64,000 nt of DNA from CAVYUC01 sp963816685 (GCA_963816685.1 CAWFMB010000031.1:62001-126000), one strand, 5' to 3'. Shown: positions 26,527 to 36,256, counted from the stretch's first letter. Program-made: numbers and translations. Notes: generated from the letters alone by a model not told the origin.

Positions 26527-28113
26527 TTACCTAGTCTCCAATTCAGAACCTAATTCTACCTCAAATTCTCCGTTTATAATAACATCATTTGCAGCCACTA
26601 AGGTTAAATTTGCCCCATTTCGTACCTTAACATTTTGCAGATTTATAGTACACCCGTGAATAGTTTCATCCGAATCAAAAATTGTATTCGTAATATATTC
26701 AGTAGTCGTACAAAAAGTACCATCTAACGACATTGTGTTAGTATTGCCGGGATCAAGCCAATCCCTTAACCTTCTTCTTGAATCCGTACTATTATTCCAC
26801 GAAACACTTATCTTACCATATACAGCAACATCATTTGCGGGGTCACTGCAATTAATTGAACTGCCACCAAATAACTGGCCTATTACTCTATTGTTACTGT
26901 TATATAAAGGTGAGCCTGATGAGCCTCCTTCTGTTACAGAGAAACCATTTGGGGTTTCTGCCCAATACAGCCGCCAATAATTACCATAAGACCACGGTAC
27001 AGTGTCGTGAGTAGCTATTTTCTTTATATCACCTGCCGGGTGGTGGATTCCAACACCTCCCTGAGAAGGGTTATTCCTTTCCCAGCCATTGAAATACAGC
27101 TGCCTTTGTGGTGATAAATCATATGGGCTTTCTGTTAATATGAATAAAGCAAAATCAGAAGCCGAATTATTGGCAACTAAGGTTGCCCCGGATGTTGACG
27201 GAGGGGTGAAATCAGTTCCATTATTGCAACCCGGGCTTTCATAATTCCAATAAAATGACCAGTCAGAACCATCAGGATTGGTGATCGCGTCTAAAGGGTC
27301 ACTTACTGCCCAGCCACTTAAGCAATGATTTGCTGTTAAAAAATATGGAATCCCATTCTGGCGTACATTGTTTATTAAACTACCAGTACACCAGCGCGTG
27401 CCACTTACAAGTACTAAAGCAACAGATGTTTTTTCATCTTGCCATTCATCACCTTCTGGACTGCAATTTACATTTACCTGACAAGCACCTGAACTACCAA
27501 AAGATTCCAATGCCTCTAGTTCATTTAAAATATCAATATACCTGTATCCATGCACAACATAGTTTATAGATATTATTCCTTTGCCCATTACCTCTTTAGG
27601 TTCATAATATTCTAAAATTATTTTACTACCGTACACCAAACCTGTCCCAAATTTTCCTGGTTTTTGTTTTGGTCCTTTGTTATTAGCCTTGGTGTAACCA
27701 CCTAAGTAATGGGTTTTTGATGAGTTATAAATATAAAATTCAGCATTATCCGGCAACCAGTATTCATCGTACAACAGATTAATCGATTTTGCAGAGGGGC
27801 AATGAATTTCCAACTTCCAAATCCGGTCTCCATTTTCAAGCGTTAGCCATTTTCCCGAATTCGATAAATCAATATTGACTTTGTGTGGGAACCCAAATCG
27901 TGGAGGTATGCCATTTGCTTCATCTTCAACATCCTCCTTTTTAAGTTTGTTTAAGTCAAGGGGGGGCAAAATAATCTTTTCCTGATTATTATTCTCCACT
28001 TTAACAGCATTAATTTTGTTTTTGAAACTATATGGTTTTTCCCCATTGTTTATTTGACTAAAGCATGGAATAACAATTAACTGTAAACACAAAATTGATA
28101 GTAGCTTCTTCAT
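26527..28113 (-). CDS. Secreted trypsin-like serine protease with beta-coil tail, unit 2
   Basis: 528 residues with a signal peptide (about 1-20) and a ~200-residue N-terminal beta domain (EIHCPSAKSINLLYDEYWLP). The chymotrypsin-fold catalytic motifs are TANHCLSGW (His), ASDFALFIL (Asp) and TEGGSSGSPLYN (Ser). The C-terminus (CTINLQNVKVRNGANLTLVA, EFEVELGSELETR) is a beta-coil tail. The layout resembles secreted lysyl endopeptidase-like proteases of Bacteroidetes; substrate choice cannot be read. It starts 12 bp after a lipoprotein gene. Paralogue at 39028. Confidence 0.9.
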   Translation of the reverse strand: MKKLLSILCLQLIVIPCFSQINNGEKPYSFKNKINAVKVENNNQEKIILPPLDLNKLKKEDVEDEANGIPPRFGFPHKVNIDLSNSGKWLTLENGDRIWKLEIHCPSAKSINLLYDEYWLPDNAEFYIYNSSKTHYLGGYTKANNKGPKQKPGKFGTGLVYGSKIILEYYEPKEVMGKGIISINYVVHGYRYIDILNELEALESFGSSGACQVNVNCSPEGDEWQDEKTSVALVLVSGTRWCTGSLINNVRQNGIPYFLTANHCLSGWAVSDPLDAITNPDGSDWSFYWNYESPGCNNGTDFTPPSTSGATLVANNSASDFALFILTESPYDLSPQRQLYFNGWERNNPSQGGVGIHHPAGDIKKIATHDTVPWSYGNYWRLYWAETPNGFSVTEGGSSGSPLYNSNNRVIGQLFGGSSINCSDPANDVAVYGKISVSWNNSTDSRRRLRDWLDPGNTNTMSLDGTFCTTTEYITNTIFDSDETIHGCTINLQNVKVRNGANLTLVAANDVIINGEFEVELGSELETR

Positions 28114-28125
28114 GATGGCAGGTTT

Positions 28126-28677
28126 TTATTTCTTAGTGAAGATTAGTATTTCTTTTGAATTGATAATTAGCTTATTTTCTATTATCGTGAAATGTCGCGT
28201 AAAATAAATTAATTCTGAAAATTTTCGACCCCATTCAGGTTCCGTGATTTCTGTCATAATTATTTCAGAAAAGCTAATTTTATTGTCGCTAAGTCTGTAT
28301 TTGCCCGAAAAGGTGTTGCTAACTGTTTCGCCGGACATACTGCCGTTTTCGTAAAATATTAAAGTAACAGTTTTTGGAATATCGGATGGCTTTGTTTTAA
28401 TTTTACAATCCAATGTATCCACATATGCTGTTAATTCCCATTCACCTGTTAATTCATTTTTGCTGACAGAATCATACAATTTATAATTAAGGCAAAAAGA
28501 ATCATAGGTACAGATTGACGGACCACACGGGGACTGGGATTCAGGGGTTGAAGTGTCAGTTAAAGTTGTATCGCAATCGTTTTCCATATCTCCCTTTGTG
28601 ATGTCATTTTCCATTGTGCATCCTGTAAACAGGATGACAATACTCGTAATTGTTTGAAATAGAATCATGTTTTTCAT
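28126..28677 (-). CDS. Lipocalin/META-like lipoprotein beside the trypsin-like protease (unit 2)
   Basis: 183 residues with a lipobox (LFTGC). The mature part has LTGEWELTAYVD, SGKYRLSDNKISFSEIIMTE and a final INSKEILIFTKK, the G-x-W and threading pattern of small lipocalin-like or META/HslJ-like barrels. It is directly upstream of the trypsin-like protease, as in unit 5 (40607 and 39028), so it may be its partner, inhibitor or anchor (inference from the repeated pairing). Confidence 0.7.
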   Translation of the reverse strand: MKNMILFQTITSIVILFTGCTMENDITKGDMENDCDTTLTDTSTPESQSPCGPSICTYDSFCLNYKLYDSVSKNELTGEWELTAYVDTLDCKIKTKPSDIPKTVTLIFYENGSMSGETVSNTFSGKYRLSDNKISFSEIIMTEITEPEWGRKFSELIYFTRHFTIIENKLIINSKEILIFTKK

Positions 28678-28702
28678 TTTGTTTCTTATTAAAGGTACGT
28701 TT

Positions 28703-29657
28703 TTACTCTGTTAACATCATCTGTTTCGTATCCACAATCCTTCCATCGCAAACCAGGCTGTACAAATACATTCCGGCAACAAATTCATTAGCATTTACTA
28801 ATACGTTGCCTGAACCTCTTTGGTTAACTGAGATTGTTTTCAGTAGTGTACCTGTCATATTGCAAATATGCAGTTGGGCGGACTGAATTATTTCAGGGAT
28901 TTCGTAGCGGATGGTAGTTTGTGTGCTAAAAGGATTGGGTGCATTTTGGAAAAGTTTAGGCACATGCTCCGTTTAAACCGGTGTTATCCGTTTCACCAAT
29001 ACTTCCACTTTTTGTATTGTTTTGGCAACAATTATCTTCTACAGCATTTATTTGTTCCTGCATTAAAGCAATTTGTTGTTGCTGCGCTTTTATCGCTGCC
29101 AACAAAATCGGTAACATTCCATCGTAATTAATGGCTTTTGTCATTGTAATTGAATCGAGTCTTACCAATTCAGGAAATTCTATTTCCAATTCCTGAGCGA
29201 TTAAACCATAATGTTTGCCAGGGGAGAAATGAGGCACGTAATCAAGCACGTCATTCCTGAAAAAACTCTCTAATTCTGATTTACTTTTATATTCATACTC
29301 TTTGCCATCAATCTTCTTTAGTTTTGTTAAAACTTCAATACCGTCAAGGACTTGAATATTCTTCTTATATACTTCATCAGATGGTTGCCAGCCCCCTGTT
29401 GAATAAGCATCACCGCTAACATAAAGCTCATAACTGTGTTGGCTCGAACCGCCAATCAATACAGTTGCCAACGATGAAGGGCCTGTAAAATTTGCACAAT
29501 GATTTAAGGCAGGGTCTGTATTGGTTACTTCTAATTTGGCACCGGGGGTAGTTGTACCGATACCCACTCTTCCGGTACTGACTACTTTTAACTGAGAATA
29601 ACTGCTAAAAGTAAAAACAAACGCAAGAACAATAAGGAAAAATAATTTTATTTTCAT
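28703..29657 (-). pseudogene. Frameshifted S74 protein gene, unit 2
   Basis: The first 230 codons match the S74 proteins at 23310 and 35303 (signal peptide, PSDEVYKKNI site, QQQQ coiled coil). Near 28965 an extra base changes ..LNGALPKLFQ to ..LNGACA-stop. The T9SS tail (NAPNPFSTQTTIRYEI to DTKQMMLTE) continues in another frame to 28703. As it stands the fibre would be made without a sorting domain. Confidence 0.8.
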
Positions 29658-30117
29658 AATTTTACAATTAGTGGCAGGAAACCGTGAATTTTCTGCCGGT
29701 TAAATAAATTTTGTTGATATAACCCGGCTTCCCGATACTAAGGAACCCGGGTTGTTTTTTTGTATTTAATAAGAGAATTGTTTAATGAGTTCAGAAAACA
29801 GAATTTCCATTGTGAGATAATAACGCCGCCTGCCAGGAAACAAAACAGGAGGCTACTCTAAAACAAATTTGTTTTCGGGATTTATTGAATGCGGTTTCAT
29901 AACTTGATCTTTGGGTTATTATTATATAAATGTAAGGATAATTATTTTAAAAAAAATGGTTGGATTTTTTTTTTTATTGTTTAAAAAAATTTGATATACA
30001 GCTACTTAAAAGTTTTAGTTTATAATAATTCTAAGCATAAAAGAATGCTTGGGATGGGTTGTCTGAAGACTTTTGTTTGATATGATGGTTTATAAATCCG
30101 TTCCTTGTTTAAATAAT
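29658..30117. repeat. R repeat, copy 2
   Basis: Same order of elements as copy 1 up to TTTAAATAAT, where it joins a remnant of the 24953-type gene start instead of a serS fragment. The serS piece has thus been lost at this junction. Confidence 0.8.
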
Positions 30118-30320
30118 GCAAAACTTAAAAGATGCTTTTATAGTACTAAGATTATTGAATTTTACCTTCATTAAAAGTCAAAATACCGCCAATTTCTACT
30201 AAAAACTCAGCATTACCATCCATGTTTATTGTTCAATTGAACCTGAGGGATATCCAGTATTTTCATTAGTCATTGTTCCTTCGGATTTCGCCCCCACTAA
30301 ACACACACTCCTTAAGAGCT
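30118..30320 (-). pseudogene. Remnant of secreted-gene start plus beta-coil tail (copy of 25568-25770)
   Basis: Repeats the sequence around the start of the 24953 gene, but the ATG has become ATA and the gene is cut after about seven codons by R copy 2. The adjoining orphan beta-coil tail is also repeated. Confidence 0.6.
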
Positions 30321-30323
30321 AAT

Positions 30324-30992
30324 TTAATGTAGCTTTGCCGCTTCATAATAGTACTTCAAATTAACCACTTCGCTATTGGACAATGTAACCGAAACCACAT
30401 ATATCCCAGGTTTCATCGGTTTTAATGTATATTCCGAACTAAAAATCCCGCTTTTTTTGTGCACCAGTTGACCGGCCAAACTATAAATTGAAACATCCTT
30501 TATAGTCTGGCCCGGTTCTGCTATTAAAATGTTGTTATTTTGCAATAACACTTTTTTTTTATCCTTGATGCTTTCTTCTTTTAAACCCAGAATTACATTC
30601 GGCGACAATGGAATGGAGTCGCATACACCTAACAATCCAACCTTAAAGCTTTGAGAAAGATTAAAATCTTTTTTTACAATAGCGGTATATGTTCTTTCCG
30701 CATTGTTGCCGGGAGTGAGTTCAGTACTATATTTTATATCTATTGCCAGGGTATCTTCAACTGTTGATATTTCAATAAATTTTCCCCTGTAAACAATTAT
30801 CCCTGTATAAACATTTTGGACACAGCTATCACAATCATTATACACAGTAACATAAAGTGTGTCTTTGCCGGTTGTCTGATCAAATTGTATTTTTGTAATC
30901 TCAAAATATTTGCAGTTAGTTGAATAATCAACCTGCGCCGGGGCGTTTATCATTAGTAGTGAAAATGAAATCAGAATAACTAAATTTTTCAT
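30324..30992 (-). CDS. Secreted protein with T9SS type A tail
   Basis: 222 residues: signal peptide (MKNLVILISFSLLMINAPAQ), a ~110-residue domain with DTLYVTVYNDCDSCVQNVYTG, then a sorting domain (IAEPGQTIKDVSIYSLAGQL to LKYYYEAAKLH). A run of nine A residues (T at 30552-30560 on the plus strand) encodes KDKKK just before the sorting domain and keeps it in frame. A homologue at 41545 has ten and is out of frame. Function unknown. Confidence 0.82.
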   Translation of the reverse strand: MKNLVILISFSLLMINAPAQVDYSTNCKYFEITKIQFDQTTGKDTLYVTVYNDCDSCVQNVYTGIIVYRGKFIEISTVEDTLAIDIKYSTELTPGNNAERTYTAIVKKDFNLSQSFKVGLLGVCDSIPLSPNVILGLKEESIKDKKKVLLQNNNILIAEPGQTIKDVSIYSLAGQLVHKKSGIFSSEYTLKPMKPGIYVVSVTLSNSEVVNLKYYYEAAKLH

Positions 30993-31075
30993 AACGAATA
31001 TTTTTAAAATATTTGTGTAAATGGTTATCCCCCATCATAATACTGAAGGATAACCATAATTGCTATATTAAATTT

Positions 31076-32044
31076 TCAGTTGCCATCTGTTGTAATAAGT
31101 AATTCTGCGCCCGCAACCACTTCAAAATCCTTTTCTATTGTTATGGTTTGTCCTTCCGTCCTGAATTCCACATCAGCAGTTGAGGGAATGGTAAAATCGT
31201 CCACTTCTATGCTGCCCGTGCTGTAATAATAAACTTCCGTACCGCTTGCAGTATAGTTATCCAACAAAAGGAGATTGTTGTATGCGTACCATAATTTTAA
31301 ATCGCGGGGATTTACATAGTCTGTAGCATCAATAGTAGTACCCGGGAATCCGGGATAGCCATCAAAAGTCCGCATCGATGTATTTAAACCGCTTCCGGTG
31401 GATGTGGGGTGCGCCCTAAACCAGTCTGCCCAAACTTTATCTACCATACAATGATGCAGATAAAATACAGGATCTCCTGGTGAGGTTCTACTGGACATAG
31501 TTGCTCCAAAACCACCAACAAATGTATGTCCAGGATTATGCGGGTCAGCTTCTATATCATTACTAAATGCTGTTACACTTGTCTCGTTTAAATTAACACT
31601 ACCCGGTGTCCATGATGATTGAAAAGATCTCGTATAACTCCATGGGGAACCTGTTTCAATAATCGTATAACCGAATAATCCCATTGTCCCGCTACTGGCA
31701 TCATTAAACAGGGAAGTTGTTGAACTTGTCCAGGAAGAATACTCCCACCAATCCCAGTACGGTAATGTAACATTTGGATCTTCAGCCTGCACGAGGTCTT
31801 CAAAAAAACCTATAAAAATTCTGTGCCAGGGCAAAAATTCATCAGCATCATGAATTCCATCAAAAAACAATCTGTCATGCTCGTTTGCTAAATTAGCAAC
31901 ATCAGATGATGAAAGGTGTTTTATAGCAGTCACATAAGCGGCCTTTTCCAAGGAATCCAGCTCGCTCCAGGGCTTCCGTATGGTTTGGGCAGAAACGCAT
32001 GCCACTGAAATGGTTAAAACAATTAATAACAGTAAATTTTTCAT
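31076..32044 (-). CDS. Secreted tyrosinase-family copper protein with beta-coil tail
   Basis: 322 residues with a signal peptide (about 1-19). The CuA site is seen as GIHDADEFLPWHRIFIGF (H65, H74) and the CuB site as DPHNPGHTF (H169, H173) and DPVFYLHHCMVDKVWADW (H197, H198), so both copper centres look intact. Tyrosinases oxidise phenols to quinones. The last ~60 residues (VEFRTEGQTITIEKDFEV, then LLITTDGN) are a beta-coil tail, predicting export. Possible roles are cross-linking of surface material, phenol handling or pigment. Two tail-only fragments of the same gene lie at 26000 and 42271. Confidence 0.9.
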   Translation of the reverse strand: MKNLLLLIVLTISVACVSAQTIRKPWSELDSLEKAAYVTAIKHLSSSDVANLANEHDRLFFDGIHDADEFLPWHRIFIGFFEDLVQAEDPNVTLPYWDWWEYSSWTSSTTSLFNDASSGTMGLFGYTIIETGSPWSYTRSFQSSWTPGSVNLNETSVTAFSNDIEADPHNPGHTFVGGFGATMSSRTSPGDPVFYLHHCMVDKVWADWFRAHPTSTGSGLNTSMRTFDGYPGFPGTTIDATDYVNPRDLKLWYAYNNLLLLDNYTASGTEVYYYSTGSIEVDDFTIPSTADVEFRTEGQTITIEKDFEVVAGAELLITTDGN

Positions 32045-32055
32045 TTTTTATAAAT

Positions 32056-32150
32056 TTATTCCGTTAACAACATCTGTTTCGTATCCACAATTTTCCCATC
32101 ACAAACCAAACTGTATAGATACATGCCGGCATTAAATTCATTGCAGGCTG
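32056..32150 (-). pseudogene. Orphan 3' end of an S74-type T9SS tail
   Basis: About 30 codons, NEFNAGMYLYSLVCDGKIVD then TKQMLLTE-stop, with nothing upstream. It sits just ahead of the tyrosinase start codon. Confidence 0.7.
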
Positions 32151-32219
32151 CCTACTGATTTTGGCACACATTGCAAATTCGCGCCAGCGGGCGACTTTTT
32201 AATAAATTGCTGTCATGTT

Positions 32220-32655
32220 TTATTTCACTACTGCACCAAGTTGTACATCTAAAGTCGCACCAAGTTTTATATATAGTTCTGCTCCGGCATCAATTTCCAA
32301 TTCGCTTTCAGCTTTCATAATAAGTGAGCTTTCGTTCTCAACTGTTAAGGCTGCGTTGTTTTCTATTCTGATTAAAGAATTCTGCTCACAATAAATTTCA
32401 GTTGGGTTTATGAATTCTCCATTGACTTTTGTATGTCGATTTGCTGTACCACTTTTGTCAATGAGTAAAGTTTTTCCTCCAGTAATGTTAACATCGGGAT
32501 TGGAATTACCTGTAATATCAGGTATTCTTATATATCGCTGTTTCTATTTCATTGAAATTTTTATTTTTATCTATCAGCAATTCATTCAGCGATTGAGCTT
32601 TAACACCTAAAAATCCAGGGATAAGAAACAAGATAAATAATATTGTTTATTGCAT
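32220..32655 (-). pseudogene. Broken copy of the BNR protein gene joined to a beta-coil tail
   Basis: The first ~40 codons match the start of the 866-residue protein at 18156, but codon 3 is TAA instead of AAA. The match ends in the region ..EIETAI, after which a different reading frame encodes a complete beta-coil tail (SLIRIENNAALTVENESSLI, LYIKLGATLDVQLGAVVK). More than 700 residues are missing between the two parts. No product is expected. Confidence 0.75.
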
Positions 32656-32694
32656 AATAATTGATTTAATATTAGAATTTTCTCATTGGAACAG

Positions 32695-32878
32695 CTAATC
32701 CGTTAGTAACATTTGTTTCTTGTCAACAATCTGCACACACCTGGTGGCCGCCGGTAACTAAGCCACACAATAAACACCTGCCATAACCCGGAAGCCGAAA
32801 TGGTTTGAACGCTTTCGCACCGGCACGGATTGCCCTGATAGCTCACTTCGTGATAAATCCGTGCCAGCGGGGGCAAAA
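32695..32878 (-). repeat. X repeat, copy 3 (after subtilisin gene)
   Basis: Nearly identical to copy 1, directly after the stop of the S8 protease at 32879. The inverted pair GGCACGGATT / AATCCGTGCC is complete here, and the end again reads as an orphan KKQMLLTD tail. Confidence 0.65.
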
Positions 32879-34399
32879 TTATTTCACTTCTAATGTAGAG
32901 CCTGTTTGCACCTCAAAGGTTCCGTCTATAATGGTGTACTCTTCCGCATCAAAAACTACATCGGCATTGTTTTGGATGGTTGCATTGACTACTTCAATTT
33001 TACAATCAAAGTATGAAACATCAGTTGAAATAGTACCGGCTATAAATGTTGTTGGGCAATCTGCCGCTTGAATAGCCGCATAGGCATCTACCAGCCCGTA
33101 GCCCATTTCCTGATGCCATGTACCATTGGAGCGCCCTGAAGTTGTTTGATAAGTGTAGCCACCTACTTTTTGTGCGGTGGATTCAATGATTTGTCTTACC
33201 TGGGATGTTGTCAAATTTGGCTCTACCGAGAGCAAGAGTGCTGCAATTGCAGATATTTGTGGTGCCGCAAATGATGTTCCACTATTTGTTCCGTAGCCGT
33301 TATTCAAAGTTGTACTATAAATATCAACACCCGGGGCAACAACATCTAAACGATTACCGTAGTTAGAAAAATTGGCACGTAAATTATTTTGTCCTATTGC
33401 TCCTACCGAAATCACATTTGAATTTGAAGCGGGATAAGAAACAATAGAGGAATAAGAATTACCCGAAGCACAAATAACCACTACATTGTTATTAATTGCA
33501 TATTGAATTGCATCATTTATGGCAGTTGATTGGAGCACGGTCAAACTTAGTTGAATAATCATTACTCCATTATCAACAGCATCAATAATTGCATCATCAA
33601 TAACTGAACTAATTGGAGAACTAACTCCGACACAATAAGGAAGTACACTGGCCCCATAATTATTGTTGCCACCCGCGACCCCGGCAATTCCAAAATTGTT
33701 GTTCGTTTTGGCACAGGCAATTCCGGCAACAAAAGTCCCATGAAAATTAGTGGTTCTTGTATCATTAGAATTGTCAGCATAATTCCAACCTTTCCAATCA
33801 TCAATAAAACCGTTGCTGTCGTCATCAATACCATTGCCGGTAGTCGGGCCGTTAGGATCAGTCCAGGCATCTTCACCTGTATTAAGATATATATTTTGAT
33901 AAGAATCATTACCCAGCCCAATATCAGGATGTTCCCAGTCTGTCCCGGAATCCAGTATGCCAATTGTTACATTAGAGCTTCCTGTACTGTTATCCCAGGC
34001 TTCATACATGTTTATGACCGGCAGGTGCCATTGTGATGTTCTATACGTGTCATTTGGGATAAGATCAATATATTCCCCAAATGTACTGTACTCTAATTTT
34101 TCAACAATATCCCTTATAACAAGGTAATCCACATATTCAGTTATGGATTTGCCGGATGGTACTGATAAATCGGCATAACCAAGTTTATTGCTCCTGATGA
34201 TTTTATAAACTTGACTGTCCAATAATTTTGGGTCTTTTATTTTGACGGTAACCGTTGTAGTATCCACCTCAAAATATTGCTGATTATATTTTATTAAGTA
34301 TTTCCCATCTGCTATTACTAAATCGTGCATTAGCTTGCTATCCTGGGCAGTACTATCTAATGTTAAAATCAGAAATATGAATATTATGAATGGTTTCAT
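32879..34399 (-). CDS. Secreted subtilisin-like (S8) protease with beta-coil tail, unit 3
   Basis: 506 residues: signal peptide (about 1-18), a ~110-residue propeptide-like part, and the S8 domain with LDSGTDWEHPDIG (Asp), NFHGTFVAGIACA (His) and SGTSFAAPQISAIAALLL (Ser). An Asp/Gly-rich insert (NGIDDDSNGFIDDWKG) may bind calcium. From about 21 residues before the domain end to the stop it is almost identical to the protease at 20980, whereas the rest is only distantly related, so the gene is a mosaic. Preceded after 6 bp by a PrcB-like lipoprotein gene. Confidence 0.92.
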   Translation of the reverse strand: MKPFIIFIFLILTLDSTAQDSKLMHDLVIADGKYLIKYNQQYFEVDTTTVTVKIKDPKLLDSQVYKIIRSNKLGYADLSVPSGKSITEYVDYLVIRDIVEKLEYSTFGEYIDLIPNDTYRTSQWHLPVINMYEAWDNSTGSSNVTIGILDSGTDWEHPDIGLGNDSYQNIYLNTGEDAWTDPNGPTTGNGIDDDSNGFIDDWKGWNYADNSNDTRTTNFHGTFVAGIACAKTNNNFGIAGVAGGNNNYGASVLPYCVGVSSPISSVIDDAIIDAVDNGVMIIQLSLTVLQSTAINDAIQYAINNNVVVICASGNSYSSIVSYPASNSNVISVGAIGQNNLRANFSNYGNRLDVVAPGVDIYSTTLNNGYGTNSGTSFAAPQISAIAALLLSVEPNLTTSQVRQIIESTAQKVGGYTYQTTSGRSNGTWHQEMGYGLVDAYAAIQAADCPTTFIAGTISTDVSYFDCKIEVVNATIQNNADVVFDAEEYTIIDGTFEVQTGSTLEVK

Positions 34400-34405
34400 G
34401 ACATA

Positions 34406-35293
34406 CTAATTAATAGATAATAAAATGTTCTTCTCATCCAACTTTTGAGGATAAATATCCCAATAAAAGAGCGTGTTAATAGCCCAATAACATTCCGTAC
34501 ATTTCTCAACAACAATTTCAAGTTTGTATATAGTTTCGTTGGAGCATACGGATAGTTCTTGCTGTACAATTTTATCTGAAATCGAAGTTGTTGGTATTTT
34601 TCCCCATAAAATAGATTGGTTGTTAAAATCTATTTGTGAACATATTTCAGGGTTATCACAAATCTTTAAAAACGATTCTTTGTCATTAATAACAAATAAA
34701 ACACTGTCGGGCATATCTTTAACAAGTTCATTTGATCCAGAAAAAACAGAATCTAAACTCATTTTAAAATTATCCTTCATTTTCACGGGGCCTATTTTTT
34801 CCCACTCACACTCCGGCATGTTCCCCTTAACAACATCTAATTCAATTATAGCGTTGCCTGGCACCTTTGGGACAACTACCGATAACGCCCATCCCTGCGC
34901 CACTGTTGTCATTTCCAGTGTTATATCAACCATCAGTTTATACTTGTTGGTTGAAGTTTGCTGTAAATTCCGGTCGATTTTGTGGACCCCACTTGTAGTT
35001 ACACCGTGGGCGAGAAGCAATGAATAGCTGTCGAAATTGATGGCAGGGGCATCCCTTTTCTCACAGGAAATATACGAGACAAGTTCTTCTGCAGAGTTAA
35101 TAACATATACGGTATCTTCCTCTGTGTTTTGCCAATTCCAACTACACGTGGTTCCCGATAAACTAAAATCACTCATGTCCACATCCTCCGGATAGGTTAC
35201 TGATAATTCATTATCCCCGATGTTGCTGCAACCTTTACAAAGGGTTGCAACAACAGCTAAAAGCAGTAAAATTCTTGTTAAATTTTTCATCAT
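34406..35293 (-). CDS. Two-domain PrcB-like lipoprotein, partner of S8 protease (unit 3)
   Basis: 295 residues with lipobox LCKGC. Residues 1-155 are almost identical to the lipoprotein at 22824. A second, diverged domain of the same kind follows (VLFVINDKESFLKICDN, IDFNNQSILWGKIPTTSISD, WAINTLFYWDIYPQK), so the short gene at 22824 either lost it or this one gained it. Placed between the S74 gene (9 bp) and the subtilisin gene (6 bp), exactly as in unit 1. Confidence 0.75.
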   Translation of the reverse strand: MMKNLTRILLLLAVVATLCKGCSNIGDNELSVTYPEDVDMSDFSLSGTTCSWNWQNTEEDTVYVINSAEELVSYISCEKRDAPAINFDSYSLLLAHGVTTSGVHKIDRNLQQTSTNKYKLMVDITLEMTTVAQGWALSVVVPKVPGNAIIELDVVKGNMPECEWEKIGPVKMKDNFKMSLDSVFSGSNELVKDMPDSVLFVINDKESFLKICDNPEICSQIDFNNQSILWGKIPTTSISDKIVQQELSVCSNETIYKLEIVVEKCTECYWAINTLFYWDIYPQKLDEKNILLSIN

Positions 35294-35302
35294 TCAATCC
35301 TC

Positions 35303-36256
35303 CTATTCCGTCAATAACATTTGCTTCGTATCAGCAATCTTCCCATCGCAAACCAGGCTGTACAAATACATTCCGGCAATAAATTCATTGGCACTTATTA
35401 TTACGCTTCCGGTTCCTTTTTGATTAACCGAGATTGTTTTTAAAAGTGTGCCGGTCATATTGCAAATGTGCAAATGTGCACTTTGGACGGTTTCCGGTAT
35501 TTCATACCGGATGGTAGTTTGAGTGCTAAACGGGTTGGGTGCATTTTGGAAAAGTTTTGGCAATGCTCCATTTAATTCGGTTTTTTCCGTTTCACCAATA
35601 CTTCCGCTTTTTGTATTGTTTTGGCAACAATTATCTTCTACAGCATTTATTTGTTCCTGCATTAAAGCAATTTGTTGTTGCTGCGCTTTTATCGCTGCCA
35701 ACAAAATCGGTAACATTCCATCGTAATTAATGGCTTTTGTCATTGTAATTGAATCGAGTCTTACCAATTCAGGAAATTCTATTTCCAGTTCCTGGGCGAT
35801 TAAACCATAATGCTTGCCAGGGGAGAAATGAGGCACGTAATCAAGCACGTCATTCCTGAAAAAACTCTCTAATTCTGATTTACTTTTATATTCATACTCT
35901 TTGCCATCAATCTTCTTTAGTTTTGTTAAAACTTCATTGCCGTTAAGGACTTGAATATTCTTCTTATATACTTCATCAGATGGTTGCCAGCCCCCTGTTG
36001 AATAAGCATCACCGCTAACATAAAGCTCATAACTGTTTTGGCTCGAACCACCAATCATTACAGTTGCCAACGATGAAGGGCCGGTAAACTTTGCACAATG
36101 ATCAATAGTGGGGTCTGTATTAGAGACTTCTAATTTGGCACCGGGGGTAGTTGTGCCAATACCCACTCTTCCGGTACTGACTACTTTTAACTGAGAATAA
36201 CTGCTAAAAGTAAAAACAAACGCAAGAACACTAAGGAAAAATAATTTTATTTTCAT
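35303..36256 (-). CDS. Tail-fibre-type (peptidase S74) protein with T9SS tail, unit 3
   Basis: 317 residues, intact, with the same layout as the gene at 23310: signal peptide (MKIKLFFLSVLAFVFTFSSY), GRVGIGTTTPGAKLEV, S74 domain with PSDEVYKKNI, coiled coil, and type A tail to DTKQMLLTE. Differences from the unit 1 copy are concentrated in the signal peptide and the first ~60 residues. Its 5' sequence is what is left as mini-genes at 36876, 41038 and 48062. Confidence 0.88.
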   Translation of the reverse strand: MKIKLFFLSVLAFVFTFSSYSQLKVVSTGRVGIGTTTPGAKLEVSNTDPTIDHCAKFTGPSSLATVMIGGSSQNSYELYVSGDAYSTGGWQPSDEVYKKNIQVLNGNEVLTKLKKIDGKEYEYKSKSELESFFRNDVLDYVPHFSPGKHYGLIAQELEIEFPELVRLDSITMTKAINYDGMLPILLAAIKAQQQQIALMQEQINAVEDNCCQNNTKSGSIGETEKTELNGALPKLFQNAPNPFSTQTTIRYEIPETVQSAHLHICNMTGTLLKTISVNQKGTGSVIISANEFIAGMYLYSLVCDGKIADTKQMLLTE

